Origin: Rhodovulum kholense
Lineage (GTDB): Bacteria; Pseudomonadota; Alphaproteobacteria; Rhodobacterales; Rhodobacteraceae
Direction: 5' to 3'
Assembly: GCF_003053725.1 (NCBI RefSeq)
Contig: NZ_QAYC01000007.1
Location: 1-64,000, forward strand
DNA length: 64,000 nt
In this document: piece by piece, positions 38,824-47,251 of the stretch
How the letters are laid out: each line of letters begins with the position of its first letter
Numbering within the stretch: the stretch's first letter is position 1
The notes under the pieces: generated by a model
The model's input: the letters and a program-made list of their open reading frames with translations, nothing else
What the model was told of the DNA's origin: nothing
Databases searched by the model: none
Position numbers and translations under genes: made by a program

Positions 38824-39177
38824 TCAGTCGCCGGCGTCCTCGCCAGCGCCGCCCTGGGGGCGCGGGCGGCGCATCGGCGGATCGGTCTGCGGCTTGCCCG
38901 ACCAGGGCTGCGGATATTCCAGCCAGCGCTGGATGAAACCCCACGACTGCCGGTAGCCGTCATGGGGCAGCGTGCAGGCCGAACAGTCCTTGCGCGTCAG
39001 CCCGTTGGCATCGGTGTAGACCTGATACGGCCCGGGACACTCGTAGGCGATCAGCGGGCAGTAGCAGAACAGGCAGTTGAATTCGCGCTCGACGCCCGGA
39101 TGGCAGGGCAGGAACGGGCATTGGGTATTGGTGAAGCCCTTGAAGGCCTCGTTCGAGGTCAGGTCCTTGGGTTGCAC
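38824..39177 (-). CDS. Cysteine-rich small domain protein under B12 riboswitch
   Basis: A 117-residue protein of the cysteine-rich small domain family. Cysteines cluster in TQCPFLPCHPG, FNCLFCYCPL, YECPG and KDCSACTLPH, suggesting one or two metal sites (Zn or Fe-S). In other genomes this domain is linked to cobalamin or corrinoid genes, sometimes fused to them. Start GTG 39177 is chosen for AAGGAG seven bases ahead. A B12 riboswitch lies about 195 bases upstream on the same strand. The C-terminus is a Pro/Gly/Arg tail. Biochemical role unknown. Confidence 0.82.
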   Translation of the reverse strand: MQPKDLTSNEAFKGFTNTQCPFLPCHPGVEREFNCLFCYCPLIAYECPGPYQVYTDANGLTRKDCSACTLPHDGYRQSWGFIQRWLEYPQPWSGKPQTDPPMRRPRPQGGAGEDAGD

Positions 39178-39370
39178 GGCGCAACTCCTTCCGGTCGGCA
39201 CCCCTGGCCGGGCCCGCCCCGGGCCGGTCAGGGACAAGGTGAAGGCCGCGCCCCATGTCGCAGGCAAAACGCGGCCACTGGCCCCGAGGGCATCGGCGGG
39301 CCGACAGGCAAGGGGCGCATGACAGATGCGCCCGGCCTCCGGACCCGCCGCCCGGGGGGCGGTTCGGCGC

Positions 39371-39546
39371 GCTGGCAGGTCTCCTGGCTTGCGGGTCTCG
39401 GCCGATCCGCCCGCCTTCCCGGCCGGGCGGATGCCGGGGCCGGTGGCGGTTCGGGGCGGGGGCTCGCCGCTGACAGTTGCGGGGGCAGCGCCGGACTTGC
39501 ACCGGCTTCCCTTTTCACTCCCTCGCGGGAGCACCAGAACGCCTCT
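39371..39546 (-). ncRNA. Cobalamin (B12) riboswitch
   Basis: On the minus strand the sequence contains the B12 box CCGGTGCAAGTCCGGC (39490-39505) followed by GCTGCCCCCGCAACTGT, and ends with GCCAGGAGACCTGCC (39373-39387), both hallmarks of cobalamin riboswitches. It lies in the leader of the cysteine-rich small domain gene, which it should shut off when adenosyl- or methylcobalamin is abundant. The aptamer limits are approximate. Within the 497 bases between 39178 and 39674 this is the only element I can support. Confidence 0.92.
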
Positions 39547-39674
39547 CATCAATGGGGACCGCGCCCGCCGCTGTCAATGCATCGCCCAAGGGGCGGCCGC
39601 GCGCCGAGGCCCTTGCCAGCGCCCCCGGCGCGGCGCTATCCCGTGACGATGAGGTCCTTTTCCCCAGACGCCAG

Positions 39675-40718
39675 ATGACCCCGCGCGAGGGCTTCACGCT
39701 TGGCAACGCAACCGTGCCGCCGGGCACCCGCCGCACGGTGGACCTGCCAGTATCGGTGCTGTCGGACCATACCCCCGTCACCATGTCGGCCCATGTCGTG
39801 CATGGCCGCCGCCCCGGCCCCGCGATGTTCGTGACCGCGGGCGTGCATGGCGACGAGGTGATCGGGGTCGAGATCGTCCGGCGGCTTCTGAGCCTGCCCG
39901 CGCTCGGGGCGCTGCGCGGCACGCTGATCGCCATTCCCATCGTCAATGCCTTCGGCTTTCTCAACCTGTCGCGCTACCTGCCCGACCGGCGCGACCTCAA
40001 CCGCTGCTTTCCCGGGTCGTCGGGCGGCTCGATGGCCTCGCGGCTGGCGCATCTTCTGGTCGACGAGGTGGTCGCGCGCTGCGAAATCGGCATCGACCTG
40101 CATTCGGCCGCGGTGCATCGCACGAACCTGCCGCAGGTCCGCGTGGTGCCGGACGATCCCGAGCTGACCCGGCTGGCCCGGGTTTTCGCGGCGCCGGTGG
40201 TGCTGACCTCTGCGGCGCGGCATGGCTCGCTGCGCGAGACGGCGGCGCGGATGGGCGTGCAGATGCTGCTGTATGAGGGCGGCGAGGGGCTGCGCTTCGA
40301 CGAGGTCGCGGTCCGGGCCGGTCTGTCGGGCGTGCTGCGGGTGATGTTCGACCGGGGCATGATCCCGGCCAAGGGCGTGCCGAAGGCGCGGCGCGCGCCG
40401 CTGGACTGCCGGGTGTCGCGCTGGCTCAGGGCGCCGCAGGGCGGCTTGCTGCGCACCTACCGGTCCGAAGGCGACGTCGTCGAGGCGGGCGAGCTGCTGG
40501 CCGTGGTCTCGGACCCGTTCGGCGAGATCGAGGCCGAGATCCGCGCCGCCGAACCCGGCATCATCGTCGGCCGCGCCATCCTGCCGGTGGTGAACGAGGG
40601 CAATGCGGTCTTTCACCTGGCCGCGATCGCGGCTGCCGACCGGGCCGAAGACCGGATCGGCACCTGGGCCAGCGAGGTCGCGGCCGAGCCGCTGTTTGAC
40701 GAGGACGAGATCCTCTAG
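39675..40718 (+). CDS. AstE/AspA-family zinc hydrolase
   Basis: A 347-residue protein of the succinylglutamate desuccinylase/aspartoacylase family. Zinc ligands are visible as H-x-x-E in TAGVHGDEVIGVE and the later His in GIDLHSAAVHR; a C-terminal beta domain (about residues 255-330, GGLLRTYRSEGDVVEAGELLA) resembles a lipoyl-type sandwich. The family removes acyl groups from N-acyl amino acids; members with this layout are often of unknown substrate. Start ATG 39675 is a choice among open-frame options and lacks a strong ribosome binding site. Convergent with the MATE gene. Confidence 0.8.
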   Translation: MTPREGFTLGNATVPPGTRRTVDLPVSVLSDHTPVTMSAHVVHGRRPGPAMFVTAGVHGDEVIGVEIVRRLLSLPALGALRGTLIAIPIVNAFGFLNLSRYLPDRRDLNRCFPGSSGGSMASRLAHLLVDEVVARCEIGIDLHSAAVHRTNLPQVRVVPDDPELTRLARVFAAPVVLTSAARHGSLRETAARMGVQMLLYEGGEGLRFDEVAVRAGLSGVLRVMFDRGMIPAKGVPKARRAPLDCRVSRWLRAPQGGLLRTYRSEGDVVEAGELLAVVSDPFGEIEAEIRAAEPGIIVGRAILPVVNEGNAVFHLAAIAAADRAEDRIGTWASEVAAEPLFDEDEIL

Positions 40719-40721
40719 TCC

Positions 40722-40738
40722 GACGGCATCGGGCCGTC
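40722..40738. terminator. Short stem-loop between convergent genes
   Basis: GACGGC-ATCGG-GCCGTC fills the 18-base gap between the AstE-family and MATE genes. It could terminate both transcripts but has no T-run. Confidence 0.4.
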
Positions 40739-42092
40739 AGGCCGCCTGCCGGCTTCGCGCCGCGGCCTCGAGCGCCGGATAGCGCAGCCCCAGCGTGACG
40801 CCGCGCGCGACATAGGACAGCAAAAGCGCGAGCCACAGCCCGTGATTGCCAAAAAGCGGCAACAGCAGGGCTACGGCGGCGGCATAGATCGCGGCCGAGA
40901 TCACCATCATGTTGCGCATGTCCGCGGTCCGGGTGGCGCCAATGAAGATGCCGTCAAGCATCCAGGCGCCGATGCCTGCGACCGGGACGGCCACCATATA
41001 GGGCAGGAACACCCGCGCCTCGGCCCGGACCTCGGGCGCGGTCGTCATCAGATCGACGATGGCGCCGCCCCATCCGGCGAAGACCGCGGCCAGAACGACG
41101 ACCGACAGCAGGCCCCAGAGGCTGGTCAGCACCGCGCTTCGGCGCAGCGCCAACACCGATGCCGCGCCCATCGCCTGGCCGACCAGCGACTCGGCAGCAA
41201 AGGCGAACCCGTCCAGCGCATAGGAGGTGATGTTCAGAAACTGCAGCAACACCTGATTGGCCGCCAGCGACACGTCGCCGAAGCCCGCCCCGAGGAAGAG
41301 GAAGGACAGCACGATCCCCTGCAGCAGCAGCGACCGGATCAGGATGTCGCTATTCACCCCGGCGATATGGCGCAGCCGCGCCCGGTCGAACACCCGCGCC
41401 CAGGCCCGCCAGGCGGTGCCGCGAAACGCGTCTCGGCAGAACCAGAGCCCCAGCGCAAGGCCCGACCATTCGGCCAGGAAAGTCGCCAGTGCAACGCCCG
41501 GCACTCCCCAGCCCAGCGTCAGCACGAAAAGCAGGTCGAGCCCGACATTGAGCCCGTTCATCCAGAGCTGGATCGCCAGAACCGCGCGGGTGCGTTCCTG
41601 CCCGATCAGCCAGCCATTGATGCCGTAAAGCGCGATGGTGGCCGGGGCCGACCAGATCCGGATCGCCATATACTGGCGGGCCATGTCCTCGACCTCGGCG
41701 CTGGCGGGGGCGAGGCCCAGCGCGGCGGCGATCAGCGGCATCTGCAGGGCCATCAGGGCAAGTCCCGCGACCAGCCCGATCATCAGCACGCGCGACAGCA
41801 TCGCGGCAACCTCGGCCGCATCGCCCGCGCCCCGCGCCTGGGCGGTCAGTCCGGTCGTGCCCATGCGCAGGAAACCGAACACCCAGTAGACCGAGGCCAG
41901 CGCCACCGCGCCCACGCCGACCGCGCCGATCGGGGCCGCCGCGCCGATCTGACCGACCACGGCGGTATCGACCGCGCCAAGGATCGGAACGGTCAGGTTC
42001 GACAGCACGATGGGCAGCGCGATGGCCAGCACCCGGCGATGGCCGAGATCCGCGATCGCGTCCCGGTCCGGGCGCAGCACCGCCTCAGTCAT
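40737..42092 (-). CDS. MATE-family efflux transporter (DinF-like)
   Basis: A 451-residue membrane protein with about twelve helices in two homologous halves. The N-terminal LALPIVLSNLTVPILGAVDTAVVGQIG block and the central VNSDILIRSLLLQG and YALDGFAFAAESLVGQAMGA blocks match the DinF-like branch of MATE transporters. It would export organic cations or other compounds by H+ or Na+ antiport. The start overlaps the upstream thioesterase stop by 8 bases, so the three leftward genes are one operon. Confidence 0.9.
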   Translation of the reverse strand: MTEAVLRPDRDAIADLGHRRVLAIALPIVLSNLTVPILGAVDTAVVGQIGAAAPIGAVGVGAVALASVYWVFGFLRMGTTGLTAQARGAGDAAEVAAMLSRVLMIGLVAGLALMALQMPLIAAALGLAPASAEVEDMARQYMAIRIWSAPATIALYGINGWLIGQERTRAVLAIQLWMNGLNVGLDLLFVLTLGWGVPGVALATFLAEWSGLALGLWFCRDAFRGTAWRAWARVFDRARLRHIAGVNSDILIRSLLLQGIVLSFLFLGAGFGDVSLAANQVLLQFLNITSYALDGFAFAAESLVGQAMGAASVLALRRSAVLTSLWGLLSVVVLAAVFAGWGGAIVDLMTTAPEVRAEARVFLPYMVAVPVAGIGAWMLDGIFIGATRTADMRNMMVISAAIYAAAVALLLPLFGNHGLWLALLLSYVARGVTLGLRYPALEAAARSRQAA

Positions 42093-42594
42093 CGCGCGGC
42101 GGCATCAGGAAATGGCCGGTCGCCTGCGCAAAAATCCGGGCGCGGTTGTCCTGCCAGGCCTCGACATGGACGCTGGCATAACGCCGCCCCGACCGGTTGA
42201 CGCGGGCCCTCGCATAGGCGTCGCGCGGCAGGCCGGGCCGCAGGTAATCGACGGTGAAGTCGATGGTCTTTGGCAGCCGCGGCAGGGTTTCGGGGGTCAG
42301 CGTCGCGGCATCGAGCATCCCGCGTTCGAGATCGTCCCAGATCATCGCCCAGGACAGCCCGACAATGGCCGTGACCTCCAGAAAGGCGGCGGTCGCGCCG
42401 CCATGGAGCGCCGGCAGTTCGGGATTGCCGATCAGGGCCTCGTGAAACCCCAGAACGCCGGTCAGCTCGTCGCCGCGCCGGTCGAACGAGATCCCGAGGA
42501 AGCGCGCATAGGGCAGCCCGTCGACCAGCGCCGACAGCGCGGCGTCGCGCCGCTGCTTGACGACCTGAACGGGTTCGGGCGCGGCGCGGCTCAT
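42085..42594 (-). CDS. Hot-dog fold thioesterase (PaaI-like)
   Basis: A 169-residue hot-dog protein. The LHGGATAAFLEVTAIVG block is the hallmark of PaaI/YdiI-type acyl-CoA thioesterases (HGG loop followed by the central helix). It overlaps another thioesterase upstream by 4 bases and a MATE gene downstream by 8. Acyl specificity unknown. Confidence 0.85.
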   Translation of the reverse strand: MSRAAPEPVQVVKQRRDAALSALVDGLPYARFLGISFDRRGDELTGVLGFHEALIGNPELPALHGGATAAFLEVTAIVGLSWAMIWDDLERGMLDAATLTPETLPRLPKTIDFTVDYLRPGLPRDAYARARVNRSGRRYASVHVEAWQDNRARIFAQATGHFLMPPRDD

Positions 42595-43079
42595 TCGGCG
42601 CCTCCATCGGCGGTGAAGGTGCCGGTCGCAGTCGCCACCGGATGGCCGCGGTCGTCATCGGTCGCGGTCGCCCGCACGAAGGCCACCGAGCGGGTCACAT
42701 GATAGCATTCCGCCCGCGCCACCAGCCGCTGACCCGGGGTCGCGGCGCGCATGTAGTCGATCCGCAGCGAAATCGTCGCCGTCTGCGCCGGCCCTTCGGG
42801 ATGGCTGAGAACGGCAGTGCCGCCGCAGGTGTCCAGAAGCGCCGAAACCGCGCCGCCGTGGATCACCCCGTTGCGCGGGTCGCCCACCAGGCGCGAATCG
42901 TAGGGCATCGACAGTTCGGCCCGGCCGTCGCCCAGCTGATCGACCCGCATCGACAGCGCATGGGCATGGGGGATCTGCTCGATGAACCGCCGCGCCACAT
43001 CCGCCTTTGCCCCTGCCGCCATATCTTCGGTGGCATCCCGCGCCCCTTCGGGCGCCGCGTCCGAGCCGGTGTCGCTCAC
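42591..43079 (-). CDS. Hot-dog fold thioesterase (PaaI family)
   Basis: A hot-dog thioesterase of about 162 residues from GTG 43079 (AGGGAG upstream). The motif NGVIHGGAVSALLDTCGGTAVL is typical, and TISLRIDYMRAA forms the next strand. The first about 20 residues are low-complexity, and an ATG at 43022 could be the real start. It is the first gene of the thioesterase-thioesterase-MATE operon. Two adjacent paralogues suggest duplication or heteromer formation. Confidence 0.82.
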   Translation of the reverse strand: MSDTGSDAAPEGARDATEDMAAGAKADVARRFIEQIPHAHALSMRVDQLGDGRAELSMPYDSRLVGDPRNGVIHGGAVSALLDTCGGTAVLSHPEGPAQTATISLRIDYMRAATPGQRLVARAECYHVTRSVAFVRATATDDDRGHPVATATGTFTADGGAE

Positions 43080-43462
43080 CTCTGTCTCCCTCTGGTCATC
43101 GCCCCGGTTATTGGGTCTGCCCTCCCTGCCCTGCAAGTGTAAAAATCCGCGGGCTGTCGCTAATTGGCGACACCCGTCCGGCACGGGGACCGCAGGGTGG
43201 ACAGCCCGCCCCGGATTGCCCGCGTTTTCCGGGACTTCGCCGTCCTTCTGCCGCTATTTCGGGCAGAGATGAGACCCATCCGCAGCCCGGCAGGATGTCA
43301 CTCGTTCCGGTTTTCGGAACCTTCGGAAGCGACCTGCCGCTACGGAACCACCATTTTTGGCGGTGCGTCAAAAAACAAGCCTTATGAAGCATATAACCGA
43401 ATTGATCCGCCCCCCGGATTTGCCTTAGCTAGTAGCACGGAAGTGGCTGGTAGTTTTAGGCG
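43080..43462. other. Intergenic region between thioesterase and MerR genes
   Basis: 383 bases between divergent genes. It contains a long-armed inverted repeat (separate entry) and several small hairpins such as TTCCG-GTTTT-CGGAA near 43306. The right end (43381-43462) is AT-richer and likely holds the promoter of the first MerR gene. No coding region is supported. Confidence 0.5.
43149..43209. repeat. Inverted repeat with internal stems
   Basis: Perfect 10-base arms GCGGGCTGTC (43149-43158) and GACAGCCCGC (43200-43209) enclose 41 bases containing CACCC/GGGTG and CCCGT-CCGGC-ACGGG as alternative inner stems. It could be a folded leader or small RNA, or a regulator site. Confidence 0.5.
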
Positions 43463-43831
43463 ATGGCGGACGAACGTCTGAATTTCAAGGAGATGTGCGC
43501 CCGGTTCGATGTGACTCCGCGCACGTTGCGGTACTACGAATACATCGAACTGCTGAGCCCCACCAAGGACGGACGCGCCCGCTTCTATGGTCCGCGGGAA
43601 GTGGCCCGCATGACTCTGATCCTCCGGGCACGCCGCTTCGGCTTCAGCCTCGAGGAAATCCGGCAATGGCTGCTGATCTATGACGAGAAAGGCAGCGCGG
43701 CGCAGATGGCCGCTCTGGTCCAGATGGCCGACCGCCAGCTCGGGGTCCTCAGGGAACAGCGCGACCAGCTCGACAGCTCGATCGAAGAGCTGCGGACCCT
43801 GCGCGACGCCGCATCCGCCGGCAAGATCTGA
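43463..43831 (+). CDS. MerR-family regulator (first of a tandem pair)
   Basis: A 122-residue MerR-family protein. The winged helix (residues 8-75) reads FKEMCARFDVTPRTLRYYEYIELL followed by YGPREVARMTLILRARRFGFSLEEI, and a dimerisation coiled coil covers about 85-115. No cysteine cluster for metal or Fe-S sensing is visible at the C-terminus, so it is probably of the acyl-CoA or organic effector type. Weak ribosome binding site (TTTTAGG). It precedes another MerR gene and the beta-oxidation genes. Confidence 0.88.
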   Translation: MADERLNFKEMCARFDVTPRTLRYYEYIELLSPTKDGRARFYGPREVARMTLILRARRFGFSLEEIRQWLLIYDEKGSAAQMAALVQMADRQLGVLREQRDQLDSSIEELRTLRDAASAGKI

Positions 43832-43868
43832 CCCGTCTTACCATCTCGACATTTCGCGACGCAGCGTT

Positions 43869-43884
43869 ACGTTTACGTAAACGT
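43869..43884. promoter_or_regulatory. Perfect 16-base palindrome, candidate MerR-type operator
   Basis: ACGTTTACGTAAACGT lies in the 121 bases between the two MerR genes. It is a perfect palindrome and resembles the TTTACGT-type sites reported for LiuR-like MerR regulators of acyl-CoA genes in proteobacteria. It is placed to control the second regulator and the downstream fad genes. Inference. Confidence 0.65.
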
Positions 43885-43952
43885 CAGCGGGCCTTGTCTT
43901 GCCGTCCGAAAGGGCGCAGGTCTGAGGTCTGAGTGACGTATCCGGACGACCA

Positions 43953-44354
43953 ATGACCGACGAGTTAATGACTATTCGCCAGATGTGCGATGCTTTCGAA
44001 GTGACCGCGCGTACCTTGCGGTTCTACGAGTCCAAGGAGTTGATCTCCCCCCTGCGCGACGGCCAGCGGCGGCTTTACGGCCGGCGCGACCGGGCCAGGC
44101 TCAAGCTGATCCTGCGCGGCAAGCGCTTCGGCTTCAGCCTCGAGGAGATCCGGCAGATGCTGGACCTTTACGATCTTGACGACGGACAGGAGACACAATT
44201 CCGCCGCACCTGCGAGCTGGCCCGGGAACGGCTGGCGGTCATGGAACGGCAGCGTCTGGAACTGGACGACGCCATTGCAGAACTGAGAGGCCAGATCTCC
44301 TGGGGAGAGAGGAAGCTGGCCGATTTCGACAAGAGGAAACCCGCCGCCGAGTAA
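43953..44354 (+). CDS. MerR-family regulator (second), LiuR-like
   Basis: A 133-residue MerR-family protein similar to its upstream neighbour (shared FGFSLEEIRQ and TLRFYESKELISPLRDGQRRLYGRRDRARLKLILRGKRF). The C-terminal half is a coiled coil (about 80-115) without sensing cysteines. MerR regulators of this class (LiuR type) control acyl-CoA degradation genes; the following gene is an acyl-CoA dehydrogenase 36 bases downstream, supporting that role. Starts ATG 43953. Confidence 0.88.
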   Translation: MTDELMTIRQMCDAFEVTARTLRFYESKELISPLRDGQRRLYGRRDRARLKLILRGKRFGFSLEEIRQMLDLYDLDDGQETQFRRTCELARERLAVMERQRLELDDAIAELRGQISWGERKLADFDKRKPAAE

Positions 44355-44390
44355 CCGATGCGGTTGGGATGACGTTCAAGGGAGGAACGC

Positions 44391-46169
44391 ATGCCGATCT
44401 ACACCCCACCGACCGAGGACATGCAGTATCTGCTGCATGACGTGCTGAAGATCAGCGCGTCCGACATCCCCGGTTATGCCGAGCTTGACCCTGATTTCAC
44501 CGGGGCGATCCTGGGCGAGGCCGGCAAGCTCGCCGCCGAAGTGCTGGCGCCGCTGAACGCGACCGGCGACGCCGAGGGCTGCCACTGGGACAATGGCGTC
44601 GTGCGCACGCCCAAGGGCTTCAAGGACGCCTACGACCAGATCTGCGCGGGCGGCTGGATCGGGCTCGACATGCCCGGAGAGGTCGGCGGCCAGAACATGC
44701 CCTACCTGATCAATTCGGCGGTCGGCGAGTTGTTCGTTTCGGCCAACATGGCCTTCAACATGTATCAGGGGCTGAGCCACGGCGCGATGTCGGCGATCCT
44801 CGCCCATGGCTCGGACCAGCAGAAGGCAACCTATGTGCCCAAGATGGTCGCGGGCACCTGGTCGGGCACGATGAACCTGACCGAGCCGCAATGCGGCACC
44901 GATCTGGGCCTGATCCGGACCAGGGCCGAGCCGCAGGTCGATGGCAGCTATGCGATCACCGGCACCAAGATCTGGATCTCGGCGGGCGAACACGACCTGA
45001 CCGAGAACATCGTCCATCTGGTGCTGGCGCGCATCCCCGGCGGACCCGAGGGCATCAAGGGCATCTCGCTCTTCATCGTGCCGAAATTCCTGCCCGACGA
45101 GGACGGCAATCCGGGCCGGCGCAACGCCCTGATGTGCGGCGGGCTGGAACACAAGATGGGCATCCATGCCAACGCCACCTGCGTGATGAACTACGACGGC
45201 GCGACCGGCTTCCTCGTCGGCGAGGAACACAAGGGCATGCGCGCCATGTTCACCATGATGAACGAGGCCCGGCTGGGCGTGGGCCTGCAGGGCTATGCGC
45301 AAGGGGCGGTCGCGTATCAAAACGCGCTGGCCTTCGCGCAGGAGCGGCTGCAGGGCCGGGCGCTGGGCGATCCATCGAACCCCGAAGGCCCGGCCGACCC
45401 GATCCTCGTGCACCCCGACGTGCGGCGCAACCTGATGGATCAGAAAAGCTTCGTCGAGGGCGCCCGGGCGCTGACCTTCTGGGGCGCGCAGATGATCGAC
45501 CGCGCCCACCGGATGCAGGACCCTGACGCCGAGGCGATGATCTCGCTTCTGACCCCTGTCATCAAGGGCTTCCTGACCGACAAGGGGTTCGAGACGACGG
45601 TTCTGGCGCAGCAGACCTATGGCGGCACCGGTTTCACCCGCGCGGCGGGCGCCGAACAGTTCGTGCGCGATGCCAGGATCACCATGATCTACGAAGGCAC
45701 CAACGGGGTGCAGTCTCTGGATCTGGTCGGCCGCAAGATCGGGCAGAATGGCGGCAAGGCGCTGATGGCCTTCTTCGACATGGTCAAGAGCTTCGCCAAG
45801 GCGCACGAGGCCGACGAGGCGCTGAAAGAGGGCTTCCTCGATCCGCTGAAGGCGGCCTCGAAGGACCTGCAGGCGGCGGCGATGTATTTCATGGCCGAAG
45901 GCATGAAATCCCCGGCCAACGCGCTCGCGGGAAGCTACGACTTCATGCATCTCTTCGGCCATGTCTGCCTTGGGCTCATGTGGTCGAAGATGGCCGTGGC
46001 CTCGCAGGCGGCACTGGCCGCGGGCGACGATCCCCGCGCCTTCCACGAGGCGAAGCTGGCGACCGGGCGTTATTACATGGCGCGGCAACTGCCCGCCACG
46101 GCGCTGCACCTTGCGCGCATCCGCAGCGGGGCAGAGCCGGTCATGGCGCTCGACGCGGCGAACTTCTAG
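44391..46169 (+). CDS. Long acyl-CoA dehydrogenase (FadE/DmdC type)
   Basis: A 592-residue acyl-CoA dehydrogenase, longer than the classic 380-residue enzymes and with an extra C-terminal helical domain (about residues 470-590). Core motifs are [35 protein letters not shown] and [24 protein letters not shown]; the catalytic Glu is likely in [15 protein letters not shown]. Enzymes of this shape include long-chain FadE-like proteins and DmdC (3-methylmercaptopropionyl-CoA dehydrogenase of DMSP demethylation). Context with fadA and fadB favours fatty acid oxidation. Confidence 0.88.
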   Translation: MPIYTPPTEDMQYLLHDVLKISASDIPGYAELDPDFTGAILGEAGKLAAEVLAPLNATGDAEGCHWDNGVVRTPKGFKDAYDQICAGGWIGLDMPGEVGGQNMPYLINSAVGELFVSANMAFNMYQGLSHGAMSAILAHGSDQQKATYVPKMVAGTWSGTMNLTEPQCGTDLGLIRTRAEPQVDGSYAITGTKIWISAGEHDLTENIVHLVLARIPGGPEGIKGISLFIVPKFLPDEDGNPGRRNALMCGGLEHKMGIHANATCVMNYDGATGFLVGEEHKGMRAMFTMMNEARLGVGLQGYAQGAVAYQNALAFAQERLQGRALGDPSNPEGPADPILVHPDVRRNLMDQKSFVEGARALTFWGAQMIDRAHRMQDPDAEAMISLLTPVIKGFLTDKGFETTVLAQQTYGGTGFTRAAGAEQFVRDARITMIYEGTNGVQSLDLVGRKIGQNGGKALMAFFDMVKSFAKAHEADEALKEGFLDPLKAASKDLQAAAMYFMAEGMKSPANALAGSYDFMHLFGHVCLGLMWSKMAVASQAALAAGDDPRAFHEAKLATGRYYMARQLPATALHLARIRSGAEPVMALDAANF

Positions 46170-46196
46170 GGGGTGCGGCCCTTCGGGGCCGTCCCC
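46170..46196 (+). terminator. Stem-loop after the acyl-CoA dehydrogenase gene
   Basis: CGGCCC-TTCG-GGGCCG-type stem with outer GGGG/CCCC pairs directly after the stop codon. It probably ends or attenuates transcription before the inverted-repeat element. No T-run. Confidence 0.5.
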
Positions 46197-46310
46197 TCCC
46201 GCATCATCGGACACGGATCATCGGATCACGGACATGCAGACGCGTCTTTGCCCGCGCCTTCCCGTCCTGCCCTGCCCGGACGACGACTGCCGGGTGGCAG
46301 GCGATGCGTC

Positions 46311-46525
46311 ATGGGTATTTTCACCAAGAAGAAAATGCAGGGTCAGCCCTCCATCCCCGCGGCGCCCCCGGGCGGCCCCGGAGGGTAGGCGCGGGATGGA
46401 GGGCCTTCTCCTTGGGCGGTCATCGGCTCCCCAGCCTGTACCGCGCGCCCAGATTGCCCGAAGCCTCCCTAACGCCCGGTTATCCATAACGGCGTTTCGG
46501 GCTTCTTCTTGGAAAAAATACCCAT
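46311..46525. repeat. Intergenic element bounded by 23-base inverted repeats
   Basis: The left arm (46311-46333) begins ATGGGTATTTT and ends CCAAGAAGAA; the right arm (46503-46525) is its inverted copy, 21 of 23 bases identical. Inside, GCCCTCCATCCC (46346-46357) and GGGATGGAGGGC (46393-46404) form a perfect 12-base stem. It fills most of the gap (46170-46595) between the dehydrogenase and GST genes. It looks like a small mobile or folded repeat element with no coding content. Confidence 0.7.
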
Positions 46526-46595
46526 TGCCCGACAGGACGAACAGGCGCGGCGCCCGGTCGGCCCGCCCCCTCAAGACAAGAAGGACGCGCGGAAA

Positions 46596-47231
46596 ATGAT
46601 GATCAAGCTCTATTGCTTCGGGGAAAGCGGCAATGCCTACAAGGCGGCGCTGACCTTGACCCTCGCCGGGCTCGACTGGACGCCCGTCTATGTCGACTTC
46701 TTCAATGGCGGCGCGCGAAGCCCAGAGTTTCTGGCCCTGAACCCGATGGGCGAGGTGCCGGTGATGGTGGCGGACGATCTGGTTCTCAGCCAGTCGGGCG
46801 TGATGCAGACCTGGGTCACAGAAACCACCGGCCGGTTCGGCGGGCGCGACACGGCCGAGGCGCGCGAGGTGCTGCGCTGGATGTTCTGGGACAATCACAA
46901 GATGTCGGGCCAGGCCGGAAGCCTGCGCTTCATGATGAACTTCCTGCCCGAGGAGAAACGCCCGCAAGAGGCGATCCGCTGGCTGTCCGGCCGGGTGAAG
47001 GCCTCGTTGCAGACGCTCGAGCGGGTCTTGCGGGACCGCGACTGGCTGGTGGGCGACGGCCCCACCACGGCCGATTTCGCCTGCTGCGGCTATCTGTTCT
47101 ATCCCGAGCCCTTCGGCTTCGACCGCCGGGCCCTGCCGGCCATCGACGCCTGGCTCGGCCGGATCGAGGCGCTGCCCGGCTGGAAACACCCCTATGACAT
47201 GATGCCCGGCTCGCCCGCCGACCGGGCCTGA
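46596..47231 (+). CDS. Glutathione S-transferase family protein
   Basis: A 211-residue GST-fold protein. The thioredoxin-like N-terminal domain (residues 1-80) has LYCFGESGNAYKAALTL with a possible active Ser and the conserved cis-Pro region GEVPVMVADDLVLSQSGVM; the all-helical C-terminal domain contains WLVGDGPTTADFACCGYLF. Start ATG 46596 (or the next ATG 46599). It lies between a dehydrogenase gene and fadA on the same strand, so it may protect against reactive acyl intermediates. Substrate unknown. Confidence 0.85.
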   Translation: MMIKLYCFGESGNAYKAALTLTLAGLDWTPVYVDFFNGGARSPEFLALNPMGEVPVMVADDLVLSQSGVMQTWVTETTGRFGGRDTAEAREVLRWMFWDNHKMSGQAGSLRFMMNFLPEEKRPQEAIRWLSGRVKASLQTLERVLRDRDWLVGDGPTTADFACCGYLFYPEPFGFDRRALPAIDAWLGRIEALPGWKHPYDMMPGSPADRA

Positions 47232-47251
47232 AAGTTTGACGAGGAGGACAT

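Noticed and set aside
44391-46169. Naming this dehydrogenase dmdC
   Set aside because: Architecture is shared with long FadE-like enzymes and the neighbours are fadA and fadB; no dmdA or dmdD is seen.
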